This document shows, one piece after another, positions 1-6,296 of a stretch of 8,114 nt of DNA (position 1 is its first letter; the number at the start of each line of letters is the position of its first letter). The notes under the pieces were generated by a model. That model was not told the DNA's origin. It searched no databases and worked only from the letters and a program-made list of their open reading frames with translations. The translations under genes and the position numbers were made by a program. Source of the stretch: an uncultured Eubacteriales bacterium (GTDB lineage: Bacteria; Bacillota; Clostridia; Oscillospirales; CAG-272); the NCBI GenBank assembly GCA_934526185.1, contig CAKTAA010000095.1:1-8114 (forward strand). The letters run 5' to 3'.

Positions 1-1
1 G

Positions 2-1213
2 CTCTGCCGGGTATCACTGAACGAACTTCAGAGACTGCTCGATACAGCAGGCGGATGTGTTTTTGCTGAAGTAATACAGGCGAAAAGCTCGCCGGATCCC
101 CGTACCTGTATCGGCAGCGGCAAGGTTGCTGAAGTAGCGGAGCTGTGTAAAAACAACGATATTAGGCTCGTCGTCTTTGACTGCGAGCTTTCCCCCTCTC
201 AAATCAGAAACTTAGAGGATGATATAGGAGACGATGTCAGGGTGATAGACAGAAGCATGCTCATCCTCGATATTTTTGCGCGTCATGCTGCCAGCAGAGA
301 GGGCAAGCTGCAGGTTCAGCTTGCACAGCTAAAATATACCATCCCCCGTCTGACCGGCAAGGGATCAGAACTGTCGCGTCTGGGCGGAGGCATTGGGACA
401 CGGGGCCCGGGCGAATCCAAACTGGAACGCGACAAAAGACATGTCAAACGGCAGATTGATGCACTGGAAACGGAAATTCGTGAGCTGGAACAGACGCGAA
501 TTGTCAAAAGAAAACAGAGGGAAAAATCGGGAATTCCCAAGATGGCCATTGCCGGTTATACGAATGCCGGAAAATCCACGCTCCTCAATCGCCTGACGGA
601 CGCTGGTATTTTGGCTGAAGACAAGCTATTTGCGACATTGGATCCCACAACCAGAAAATTCACGTTGCCGGACGGCATAGACGTGCTGCTGACGGACCCC
701 GTCGGCTTTATCCGAAATCTTCCGCATCATTTGATAAGTGCTTTCCGTTCGACGCTGGATGAGGTCGCCTGCGCTGATTTTCTTCTAATTCTTATGGATG
801 CGTCGGATCCGGAATTTCTGTCTCAACTTGAGGTAACGGAGAAACTTCTGACCGAGCTTGGCGCTGACGGCAAGCCTGCTCTTTATGTGATGAACAAAAT
901 AGATCTTTGCTCTCAAGCAACGCTTCCTTTTCTTCCGCAGCAGAAAAAGGCCGTACAAATTTCCGCCCGGACCGGCGAGGGAATCGAGCGGCTGACCGAG
1001 GCCCTTGTTTCTCTTGTTCGCGAAGGAAAACAGGAATTTCAATTCTTCTTTGATCATTCCCGTCAAAACCTGCTTCAAATTTTATACAAAAGCGCTATGG
1101 TCAGCGACGTTCAATATACCGACGAAGGTGTGCTGGCCACTGCTACTGTAGATGCGACTGTAAAGGGTTTGCTGGCTGATTATATTACAGAACGGGAGGA
1201 AATTCTTTCATGA
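2..1213 (+). CDS. hflX: GTPase HflX, 5'-truncated by the window edge
   Basis: HflX is a ribosome-associated GTPase that binds 50S subunits and splits stalled or stressed 70S ribosomes. The open frame runs in from the window edge, giving 403 residues here; the family is usually about 420-430, so only a short N-terminal piece is missing. In window residues, 1-95 are the HflX N-terminal domain (SPDPRT, IGSGKV, FDCELSPSQ, LILDIFARHA). About 96-180 are the coiled-coil middle part with the glycine-rich GTRGPGE stretch. From about 182 comes the G domain: Walker A GYTNAGKST (185-193), G3 DPVGF (232-236), G4 NKID (298-301) and G5 SARTGE (321-326). The hydrophobic Phe after DxxG is typical of HflX. The oddity is Pro instead of the usual Thr in G3. 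The GTG at 242 is not the real start, because recognisable HflX sequence continues upstream. The stop overlaps the yigZ start. Confidence 0.96.
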   Translation, partial: LCRVSLNELQRLLDTAGGCVFAEVIQAKSSPDPRTCIGSGKVAEVAELCKNNDIRLVVFDCELSPSQIRNLEDDIGDDVRVIDRSMLILDIFARHAASREGKLQVQLAQLKYTIPRLTGKGSELSRLGGGIGTRGPGESKLERDKRHVKRQIDALETEIRELEQTRIVKRKQREKSGIPKMAIAGYTNAGKSTLLNRLTDAGILAEDKLFATLDPTTRKFTLPDGIDVLLTDPVGFIRNLPHHLISAFRSTLDEVACADFLLILMDASDPEFLSQLEVTEKLLTELGADGKPALYVMNKIDLCSQATLPFLPQQKKAVQISARTGEGIERLTEALVSLVREGKQEFQFFFDHSRQNLLQILYKSAMVSDVQYTDEGVLATATVDATVKGLLADYITEREEILS

Positions 1214-1872
1214 CTGCTTCCGAGACGCCGCTTCCCCGCCGCATTACGCTGAAATCGAAAGCTGAGACATCGTATACTGAAAAAAGGTCTGAGTTCATCG
1301 GATTTGCATCTCCCTGCCGAAACGAGGGCGAAGCACTGGATATGATTCGAGCCATACGAAAACAGCACAGTACGGCGCGACATCATGTTTATGCCTATAC
1401 CTTTTCAGAAAACCACATTACCAGATATTCTGACGACGGAGAACCACAGGGGACGGGAGGTCTCCCTGTACTGGACGTAATCCAGAAGCAGAAAATTACT
1501 GATGCCTGCGTTGTCGTCACACGTTATTTCGGCGGCATACTTCTCGGTACCGGCGGTTTGACGCGTGCGTATGCTCATGCGGCCTCTCTTGCGGTATCTG
1601 CCGCCGGCATCGCCATTTATGAAGATTTCAGAGTCTATCGGATACTGTGCGACTACGCCGCGTATCAAAAGCTCCTGTCCTCACTGAGAACGTTCGGCGC
1701 CATGGTTGATGCAAGCGATTTTTCCGCTGATGTGTCGTTGCAGATAGCCGTACCTTTTCGGCAAAGCGAGGCTTTCGAGAAAGCCGTCGGCGATTTGACA
1801 TGCGGCAATGCATTGCTGTCGCCGGAGGGGCGGCGCTACGCTTCTGTGGATCCCCGGCATATTGGAGAATAA
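1210..1872 (+). CDS. yigZ: YigZ / IMPACT-family protein (UPF0029 plus DUF1949)
   Basis: This is a full-length 220-residue member of the YigZ/YvyE family, bacterial relatives of eukaryotic IMPACT, which binds GCN1 on ribosomes and modulates the GCN2 stress kinase. The bacterial function is not well defined. The N-terminal UPF0029 domain spans about residues 15-128 and carries the signatures SDDGEP (74-79), VVVTRYFGG (101-109) and GGLTRAY (115-121). A DUF1949-like ferredoxin-fold tail covers about 140-198. The ATG at 1210 overlaps the hflX stop (ATGA), and its ribosome binding site GGGAGGA (1194-1200) lies inside hflX, so translation is probably coupled. Pairing with a ribosome-rescue GTPase fits a translation-related role, but that is inference. 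Confidence 0.93.
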   Translation: MTASETPLPRRITLKSKAETSYTEKRSEFIGFASPCRNEGEALDMIRAIRKQHSTARHHVYAYTFSENHITRYSDDGEPQGTGGLPVLDVIQKQKITDACVVVTRYFGGILLGTGGLTRAYAHAASLAVSAAGIAIYEDFRVYRILCDYAAYQKLLSSLRTFGAMVDASDFSADVSLQIAVPFRQSEAFEKAVGDLTCGNALLSPEGRRYASVDPRHIGE

Positions 1873-1884
1873 TTTTAAAGCTTT

Positions 1885-1932
1885 ATGGAAAACTTTTTAT
1901 AAAACTTAGAAATAAACGTTTTCCGTTTCTTT
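1885..1932 (+). terminator. Possible weak intrinsic terminator after yigZ
   Basis: GGAAAAC (1887-1893) pairs with GTTTTCC (1918-1924). One U-G and one A-U pair extend the stem outward to 1885 and 1926. It starts 12 bases after the yigZ stop and is followed by the T-rich run TTTCTTTAT. The 24-base loop and A-rich stem make it weaker than a typical terminator. A second candidate is the CGGAA/TTCCG hairpin (1996-2009), followed by a broken T run. Confidence 0.35.
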
Positions 1933-1943
1933 ATACGTTACGC

Positions 1944-1965
1944 AATAAAAGGCAGCTTTTGCCGC
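1944..1965 (-). terminator. Candidate intrinsic terminator on the minus strand
   Basis: Read on the - strand, GCGGC-AAAA-GCTGC forms a 5-bp stem (one G-U pair) with a tetraloop and is followed by CTTTTATT, which is terminator-like. Read on the + strand this stem has an A-C mismatch and no T run follows, so the signal favours the - strand. No - strand gene is visible upstream of it, so it would have to end either a small RNA or antisense transcription from the dgt region. Confidence 0.3.
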
Positions 1966-2010
1966 GGAGTGCTTATGGCACTGTACATACCTGAGCGGAA
2001 ACAATTCCGT
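1951..2010. other. Cluster of three short inverted repeats
   Basis: Three hairpins lie within 60 bases: GGCA/TGCC (1951-1954 with 1960-1963), AGTGC-TTATG-GCACT (1968-1982, perfect) and CGGAA-ACAA-TTCCG (1996-2009, perfect, plus a G-T pair outside). The stretch is GC-richer than the flanking AT-rich DNA. It could be part of a small structured RNA on either strand or transcription-termination debris. I do not recognise a known RNA family. Confidence 0.4.
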
Positions 2011-2067
2011 CTAAATCTTTTATCCGTCTCTATACGATAAAAATATATTCCTTATACTACAAAATAT

Positions 2068-2095
2068 TTGTCGAAAGAACAAGGAATTTTATTAT
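2068..2095 (+). promoter_or_regulatory. Possible SigA promoter for dgt-dnaG-rpoD
   Basis: TTGTCG (2068-2073, 4/6 to the -35 consensus) and TATTAT (2090-2095, 5/6 to the -10) are separated by 16 bases. Transcription would start near 2102 and give a leader of about 96 bases before dgt. Other -10-like hexamers nearby (TATACT at 2053, TATATT at 2109) lack a good -35 partner. A modest promoter suits a low-level housekeeping operon. Confidence 0.4.
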
Positions 2096-2143
2096 TTCAT
2101 GCGTATCTTATATTAAGTATTGGTATCGACATAAGCCTGTATT

Positions 2144-2190
2144 CTTCGCTGAGGTATCAGCATTCTTTTCTGATAAAGAAAGCGAGGTGA
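2144..2190 (+). promoter_or_regulatory. dgt leader with mutually exclusive hairpins around the ribosome binding site
   Basis: Fold 1: CTTCGCT (2144-2150) pairs with AGCGAGG (2181-2187, one U-G pair), hiding most of the Shine-Dalgarno sequence GAGGTGA (2184-2190). Inside it, TATCAG (2155-2160) pairs with CTGATA (2170-2175). Fold 2: GCTGA (2148-2152) pairs with TCAGC (2157-2161) around a GGTA loop. That uses bases from both stems of fold 1 and would free the ribosome binding site. TTCTTT/AAAGAA (2163-2168 with 2175-2180) can form alongside fold 2. The pairings are seen directly; a switching role is inference. Confidence 0.35.
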
Positions 2191-2197
2191 TTTCGGC

Positions 2198-3199
2198 ATG
2201 AGTGCCATTCGTTCCATGCTTGAAGAAAGAGAGCGCCGGACACTGTCGCCTTTTGCCGCTCTTTCTGCTAAAACCAAGGGACGTGAACTTCCGCTCGCCC
2301 CCTGCGACATGCGCACGGAATTTCAAAGAGACCGAGACCGTATCATTCATTGCAAGGCTTTTCGGCGTCTGATGCATAAAACGCAGGTATTTCTGTCGCC
2401 GGAGGATGATCATTACCGCACACGTCTCACGCACACTCTGGAGGTCATGCAAATTGCACGGACCATCGCGCGTTCCCTTCGTTTAAATGAGGATCTATGC
2501 GAAGCCATTGCATTGGGACATGATCTCGGCCATACGCCTTTCGGCCATGCCGGGGAGGAAATCCTGCAGAACTGTTACTCCCCTGATTTCACCCATTACA
2601 AGCAGAGTCTAAGAGTTGTGGAAAAGCTGGAAAACGGAGGCAGGGGACTCAATCTGACTTGGGAGGTTCGGGACGGTATCGTCAATCATACCGGCCGCCG
2701 CCAAGCCGCCACGCTGGAAGGCGTGGTTGTCAAATTTGCAGACCGCATAGCCTATATCAATCATGATATCGATGATGCCATACGGGCCGGTGTTATCCGA
2801 GGGGAGGATATTCCCGCGGAGCTTTGTGATATTCTCGGCCGCACGCACAGCGAACGTATCAATACGATGGTCACCTCTGTTGTACGGGCGAGCGAAGGGC
2901 AGAACGCAGTATGTATGGACGATACTGTGGGACAGGCAACCGGGGCGCTCCGTGATTTTATGTTTCAGAATGTTTATCTGAATCCGATAGCCAAGAAAGA
3001 AGACAGCAAGGCAAAGCGGCTATTGGAGGATCTGTATGATTATTTCCTGCAAAATCCCGATCGTCTTCCCGAGGAATATGCCTGCAGAAGCGAGGACTCT
3101 TCAGCACGGCGCGTCTGCGATTACATATCGGGTATGACAGACCGGTACGCAATTAACATGTATACCAAAATTCATATTCCACAAAAATTCAGAGGGTAG
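2198..3199 (+). CDS. dgt: HD-domain deoxynucleoside triphosphate triphosphohydrolase (dGTPase-like)
   Basis: Dgt-family enzymes hydrolyse dNTPs to deoxynucleoside plus triphosphate and so trim the dNTP pool; they are cytosolic. The 333-residue length is normal for the shorter clostridial type, which differs from the roughly 500-residue E. coli Dgt. The family signature from about residue 44 (QRDRDRIIHCKAFRRL, then KTQVF) is present. The HD metal site is complete: H79 (RLTHT), H108-D109 (GHDLGHTPFGH) and D182 (ADRIAY). The C-terminal CDYISGMTDRYA block is also typical. The ATG has GAGGTGA seven bases upstream. It is first in the operon with dnaG and rpoD, 12 bases before dnaG. Substrate preference (dGTP or several dNTPs) cannot be read from the sequence. 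Confidence 0.94.
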   Translation: MSAIRSMLEERERRTLSPFAALSAKTKGRELPLAPCDMRTEFQRDRDRIIHCKAFRRLMHKTQVFLSPEDDHYRTRLTHTLEVMQIARTIARSLRLNEDLCEAIALGHDLGHTPFGHAGEEILQNCYSPDFTHYKQSLRVVEKLENGGRGLNLTWEVRDGIVNHTGRRQAATLEGVVVKFADRIAYINHDIDDAIRAGVIRGEDIPAELCDILGRTHSERINTMVTSVVRASEGQNAVCMDDTVGQATGALRDFMFQNVYLNPIAKKEDSKAKRLLEDLYDYFLQNPDRLPEEYACRSEDSSARRVCDYISGMTDRYAINMYTKIHIPQKFRG

Positions 3200-3214
3200 G
3201 AGAGATATGTTTTG
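3198..3214 (+). promoter_or_regulatory. dnaG ribosome binding site and TTG start, with a nearby out-of-frame ATG
   Basis: AGGAGAG (3198-3204) overlaps the dgt stop codon and lies seven bases before TTG at 3212. That TTG opens the dnaG frame with the family N-terminus MRFP. The in-frame stop at 3197-3199 leaves no earlier start. An ATG at 3207 is only two bases from the Shine-Dalgarno sequence and out of frame, opening a 12-codon peptide that ends at 3245. The TTG start probably keeps primase synthesis low. Confidence 0.8.
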
Positions 3215-5002
3215 CGATTCCCGGACGGTTTTCTGGATGAACTGAAATTCCGATGTGATATTGAGACCGTAGTCTCCTCCTATGTGACGCTGAAGCGCGC
3301 CGGATCCAACTATTCGGGGCTCTGCCCGTTTCACAGTGAGCGGACGCCCTCCTTTACCGTGTTTCCCGCGACAAAAACGTTTTACTGTTTTGGATGCGGG
3401 GCCGGCGGAGATGTCATCACCTTTGTTATGAAAACGGAAAATCTCGATTATCTCTCCGCAGTAGAGGAGCTTGCCCGGCGGGCCGGTATACCGATGCCTG
3501 TGCAGACGAATTCCGAGGCACCCGAAAAACAGGTCAACCGGCTTCGTCTCCTGGAGATGAACCGGGATGCTGCAAAGTTTTTTCACACCTGTCTATTCGG
3601 ACCGCAGGGAAAAGAGGCGATGGATTATATCACCTCGCGCGGGCTGCCGAGGCCGGTGCTGCGTCATTTCGGCGTCGGCTATGCGCCGGACGACTTCGGC
3701 GCCCTTACGCGTCACCTGCTGTCGCTTGGGTATTCAGCCGAAGAAATGACACTCGCCTGTCTCTGCGGCATCAGTAAAAAAAATCAAAAACCGTATGATT
3801 ATTTTCGCGGCAGAGTCATGTTCCCTATCATTGACACCGCCGGCAATATCATTGCTTTCGGCGGTAGAGTCATGGATGGATCCCAGCCGAAATATCTCAA
3901 TTCTTCGGATACTCCGGTTTTTAAAAAAAGCCGAAATCTGTATGCGCTCAACTTTGCAAAGCAGCACTGTGCGCAGCGGCTGATTCTCTGCGAGGGCTAT
4001 ATGGATGTCATTGCAATGCACGCGGCAGGATTTGAAAACGCCGTAGCTACGTTAGGTACGGCAATGACACCGGAGCATGCCCGCATTCTGTCACGCTATG
4101 CCGCTCAGGTCGTTATTGCCTATGACAGCGACGAAGCCGGCCAGACAGCCGCCGGAAAAGCCATACGATTGTTGGAAGCGGTGGGGACGGATGTTCGGGT
4201 GCTGCGCATGAAGGGCGCTAAGGACCCGGACGAATATATTAAAAAATTCGGTGCAGACCGTTTCCGTATGCTTCTTGAGGAAAGCGTCGGCCAGTTTGAT
4301 TTTCGGTTTGACAATATTGTTTCAAAATATGATCTCAGCGAAACCGCCTCAAAACTGAAGGCGGCAGAGGAAGTGACGGATTTGCTTGCCGGAATTGGCT
4401 CCGAGGTAGAGCGGGACGTTTATTTGATACGCGCGGCGGAAAAGCTTAACGTATCCGCAGAAAGTCTGCGGCACGATGTCGGACGTTCTGTGAAAAAAAA
4501 GAAAAAAAAGCAGGAGCGGGAAATTTTACGTAATGTCATTCAAAAAAGCAGCGGTTATGGCGATCGGATCAATCCTGATTATGTAAAGAACAGGAAAGCT
4601 GCGGAAGCCGAGGAAGCAATACTCGGAATTCTGCTGCTGTTTCCGGAGTATATTAAGAACGTATCAATGGCTTTTGAAAATCCGTTTCAGCTTAAACCTG
4701 ACGATTTTATTACCGCGTTCAACAAAAAAGTATACGAATGTCTTATCCGTACTTATCAGCAGACCGGCGGTGTCGATCCCGGATATCTCGGCGAAACCTT
4801 TAACGGAGATGAAATGGGCCGTATTACAGAAATGCAGGTAAGGCGCGGGCGGCTGACAAAAAATGATTTAGAAGTGCTGACCGATTGTATTCAAACCCTT
4901 CGTTCGGAAAATTCCCAAACCGACGCTGCTCAGACAACGCTTGAAGGGATTCAGAATATTCTGCAGAAAAAGCGCATTGTCCACCCGCAGGATTCAGAAT
5001 GA
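3212..5002 (+). CDS. dnaG: DNA primase DnaG
   Basis: DnaG makes the short RNA primers for Okazaki fragments and for starting replication, working with the replicative helicase. The protein is 596 residues, normal for Bacillota. The N-terminal zinc-binding domain has ligands C38, H41, C59 and C62 (CPFH, CFGCG). The RNA-polymerase core covers about 110-400, including RGRVMFPI (199-206) and the block YLNSSDTPVF (228-237). The TOPRIM acidic residues are E261 (CEGYMD) and D305/D307 (YDSDEAG). A six-lysine stretch (428-433) marks the hinge to the C-terminal helicase-binding domain (about 455-580). The start is TTG. It is the middle gene of the operon, 12 bases after dgt and 77 before rpoD. The hinge codons contain two possible slippery heptamers. 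Confidence 0.97.
   Translation: MRFPDGFLDELKFRCDIETVVSSYVTLKRAGSNYSGLCPFHSERTPSFTVFPATKTFYCFGCGAGGDVITFVMKTENLDYLSAVEELARRAGIPMPVQTNSEAPEKQVNRLRLLEMNRDAAKFFHTCLFGPQGKEAMDYITSRGLPRPVLRHFGVGYAPDDFGALTRHLLSLGYSAEEMTLACLCGISKKNQKPYDYFRGRVMFPIIDTAGNIIAFGGRVMDGSQPKYLNSSDTPVFKKSRNLYALNFAKQHCAQRLILCEGYMDVIAMHAAGFENAVATLGTAMTPEHARILSRYAAQVVIAYDSDEAGQTAAGKAIRLLEAVGTDVRVLRMKGAKDPDEYIKKFGADRFRMLLEESVGQFDFRFDNIVSKYDLSETASKLKAAEEVTDLLAGIGSEVERDVYLIRAAEKLNVSAESLRHDVGRSVKKKKKKQEREILRNVIQKSSGYGDRINPDYVKNRKAAEAEEAILGILLLFPEYIKNVSMAFENPFQLKPDDFITAFNKKVYECLIRTYQQTGGVDPGYLGETFNGDEMGRITEMQVRRGRLTKNDLEVLTDCIQTLRSENSQTDAAQTTLEGIQNILQKKRIVHPQDSE
4493..4533 (+). other. Tandem A_AAA_AAG heptamers in dnaG with a nearby -1 frame stop
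   Basis: Two A8 tracts (4493-4500 and 4502-4509) encode Lys428-433. In the dnaG reading frame each contains A_AAA_AAG, the heptamer that drives -1 frameshifting in E. coli dnaX. After a -1 shift at the second heptamer, seven codons follow and then TAA at 4531-4533. The product would be about 440 residues, with zinc and polymerase domains but no helicase-binding domain. I see no strong downstream stem-loop, and AGGAG lies just after rather than before the heptamers, so use of the site is unproven. Confidence 0.3.
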
Positions 5003-5045
5003 CAATTCTATCCAAGGATTACGGATTTTAAAGATTAAGGAAAAA

Positions 5046-5072
5046 GCGGCAGAAGCCGCAAACCGCAAGGAG
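5046..5072 (+). promoter_or_regulatory. GC hairpin and ribosome binding site in the rpoD leader
   Basis: GCGGC-AGAA-GCCGC (5046-5059) is a perfect 5-bp GC stem with a four-base loop. It sits in the 77-base dnaG-rpoD gap, just upstream of AAGGAG (5067-5072), which is seven bases before the rpoD ATG. No T run follows, so it is not a normal terminator. GCGG (5046-5049) could instead pair with CCGC (5063-5066), next to the ribosome binding site. It may mark an mRNA processing or stability point. Confidence 0.4.
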
Positions 5073-5079
5073 TTTACAA

Positions 5080-6270
5080 ATGATGGCTAACGAAAAGGAA
5101 AAGCAAAAGCGTCTTGATACGCCGGATGTTCTGGCAAAGGTCAAGGAAAATGCATCTGAAAAAAAAGCCGGCGAAACAAAGGAAAAAGGACATTTTGATA
5201 TTCAGGAGCTGGTAGAGCGTGCGAAAGCAAAGGGATCGATTTCCAACAGCGAAATCATGGAGCTTCTGGAAGATGTCGATTACGATATCGAACAGATCGA
5301 AAAGCTTTATGAGACGCTGGAAAACATGGGCATTGACGTCACCGGCTATCTGGATACACCGGAATTCGATGAAATCGAAACCGAAGTGGAACGGTACGAA
5401 AGTGCTGAAGAAATGGAAAAGATGCTCATTCAGGAGGGTCTTTCTATTGACGATCCTGTCAGAATGTACCTCAAGGAGATCGGTAAGGTTTCTCTTCTGG
5501 ACGCTGAAACAGAGCTGAAGCTGGCGGAAAGAATGTATAACGGCGATCAAGCTGCAAAGGATCAGTTGGTGGAGTCCAATCTCCGCCTTGTTGTCAGCAT
5601 TGCCAAGCGTTATGTCGGCAAAGGCATGTTTTTCCTGGATCTCATTCAAGAGGGCAACCTCGGCCTGATGAAAGCTGTTGATAAGTTCGATTACCGCAAG
5701 GGTTATAAATTTTCGACGTATGCAACCTGGTGGATACGTCAGGCCATTACCCGCGCCATTGCAGACCAAGCGCGAACCATTCGAATTCCCGTCCATATGG
5801 TGGAAACGATCCACAAGGTATCCCGCGTATCCCGGCAACTGCTGCAGGAGCTCGGTCATGAGGCCACTGCAGACGAAATTGCTGCTGAAATGGATATGAG
5901 CCCTGAAAAAGTACGGGAAATCATGAAGATCGCGCAGGATCCCGTATCTCTTGAAACTCCTATCGGTGAAGAAGAGGACAGTCATCTCGGCGATTTTATT
6001 CCGGATGACGACTCTCCCGCTCCAGCGGAAGCTGCCTCCTATATGCTTCTTCGTGAACAGCTCTGCGAAGTTTTGAGCACGCTGACTCCCAGAGAAGAAG
6101 AAGTATTAAAGCTTCGGTTTGGCTTAAAGGACGGAAGGACACGGACATTGGAGGAGGTTGGCAGAGTCTTCAATATTACGCGTGAAAGAATTCGTCAGAT
6201 TGAAGCTAAGGCGCTTAGAAAGCTCAGACATCCCAGCCGTTCCAAGAGACTACGGGATTATTTGGATTAA
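5080..6270 (+). CDS. rpoD: Primary RNA polymerase sigma factor (SigA / RpoD)
   Basis: This housekeeping sigma-70 factor directs RNA polymerase core to -10/-35 promoters. It has 396 residues, close to other clostridial SigA proteins and shorter than E. coli RpoD, with no large non-conserved insert after region 1.2. Residues 1-120 are a charged, mostly acidic region. Region 1.2 starts at about 123 (DDPVRMYLKEIG). Regions 2.1-2.4 cover about 155-230, including DLIQEGNLGLMKAVDKFDY (187-205) and FSTYATWWIRQAITRAIADQ (211-230). Region 3 begins with RTIRIPVHM. Region 4 covers about 333-396, with the helix-turn-helix TLEEVGRVFNITRERIRQIE (356-375). The start at 5080 has AAGGAG seven bases upstream; a second ATG follows directly at 5083. 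It is last in the dgt-dnaG-rpoD operon. Confidence 0.98.
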   Translation: MMANEKEKQKRLDTPDVLAKVKENASEKKAGETKEKGHFDIQELVERAKAKGSISNSEIMELLEDVDYDIEQIEKLYETLENMGIDVTGYLDTPEFDEIETEVERYESAEEMEKMLIQEGLSIDDPVRMYLKEIGKVSLLDAETELKLAERMYNGDQAAKDQLVESNLRLVVSIAKRYVGKGMFFLDLIQEGNLGLMKAVDKFDYRKGYKFSTYATWWIRQAITRAIADQARTIRIPVHMVETIHKVSRVSRQLLQELGHEATADEIAAEMDMSPEKVREIMKIAQDPVSLETPIGEEEDSHLGDFIPDDDSPAPAEAASYMLLREQLCEVLSTLTPREEEVLKLRFGLKDGRTRTLEEVGRVFNITRERIRQIEAKALRKLRHPSRSKRLRDYLD

Positions 6271-6296
6271 ATGTCATGTTGCACATAAAATTTGAC

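Larger units (their letters stand above)
1873..2197. other. Intergenic region between yigZ and dgt
   Basis: This AT-rich gap of 325 bases has no credible protein gene; the frames that cross it are short or are tails of out-of-frame readings of neighbouring genes. It divides into a long-loop inverted repeat at 1885-1926 (possible yigZ terminator), three close small hairpins at 1951-2010, a modest promoter at 2068-2095, and a leader with competing folds at 2144-2190. It separates the hflX-yigZ pair from the dgt-dnaG-rpoD operon. I recognise no known riboswitch class in it. Confidence 0.8.

Noticed and set aside
2099..2116. Five-codon open frame (MRILY) that could be a leader peptide upstream of dgt
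   Set aside because: It begins about where the predicted transcript starts, so it would lack a ribosome binding site, and its sequence suggests no attenuation role.
2108..2452. Minus-strand open frames covering the dgt leader and 5' end
   Set aside because: They lie mostly antisense to dgt coding sequence, with no recognisable protein features.
3101..3586. 161-codon minus-strand open frame across the dgt-dnaG junction
   Set aside because: Antisense to two certain genes, with no family resemblance; a shadow.
4952..4963. 12-bp palindrome CAGAATATTCTG near the 3' end of dnaG
   Set aside because: It lies within coding sequence, matches no operator I recognise (including the Gram-positive LexA box), and a single palindrome of this size can arise by chance.
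94..5945. GGATCC appears about seven times, more than expected by chance
   Set aside because: The copies are nearly all in coding regions at Gly-Ser, Asp-Pro or similar codon pairs, and are not arranged as a repeat.
5074..5985. Long open frame of 303 codons on the minus strand, opposite rpoD
   Set aside because: It lies wholly antisense to an unmistakable sigma factor gene, has no recognisable domain, and is explained by the codon composition of rpoD.
6271..6290. ATGT-TGC-ACAT inverted repeat after rpoD as a terminator
   Set aside because: The stem is only four base pairs and is followed by AAAATTTG rather than a T run, so it is too weak to call.
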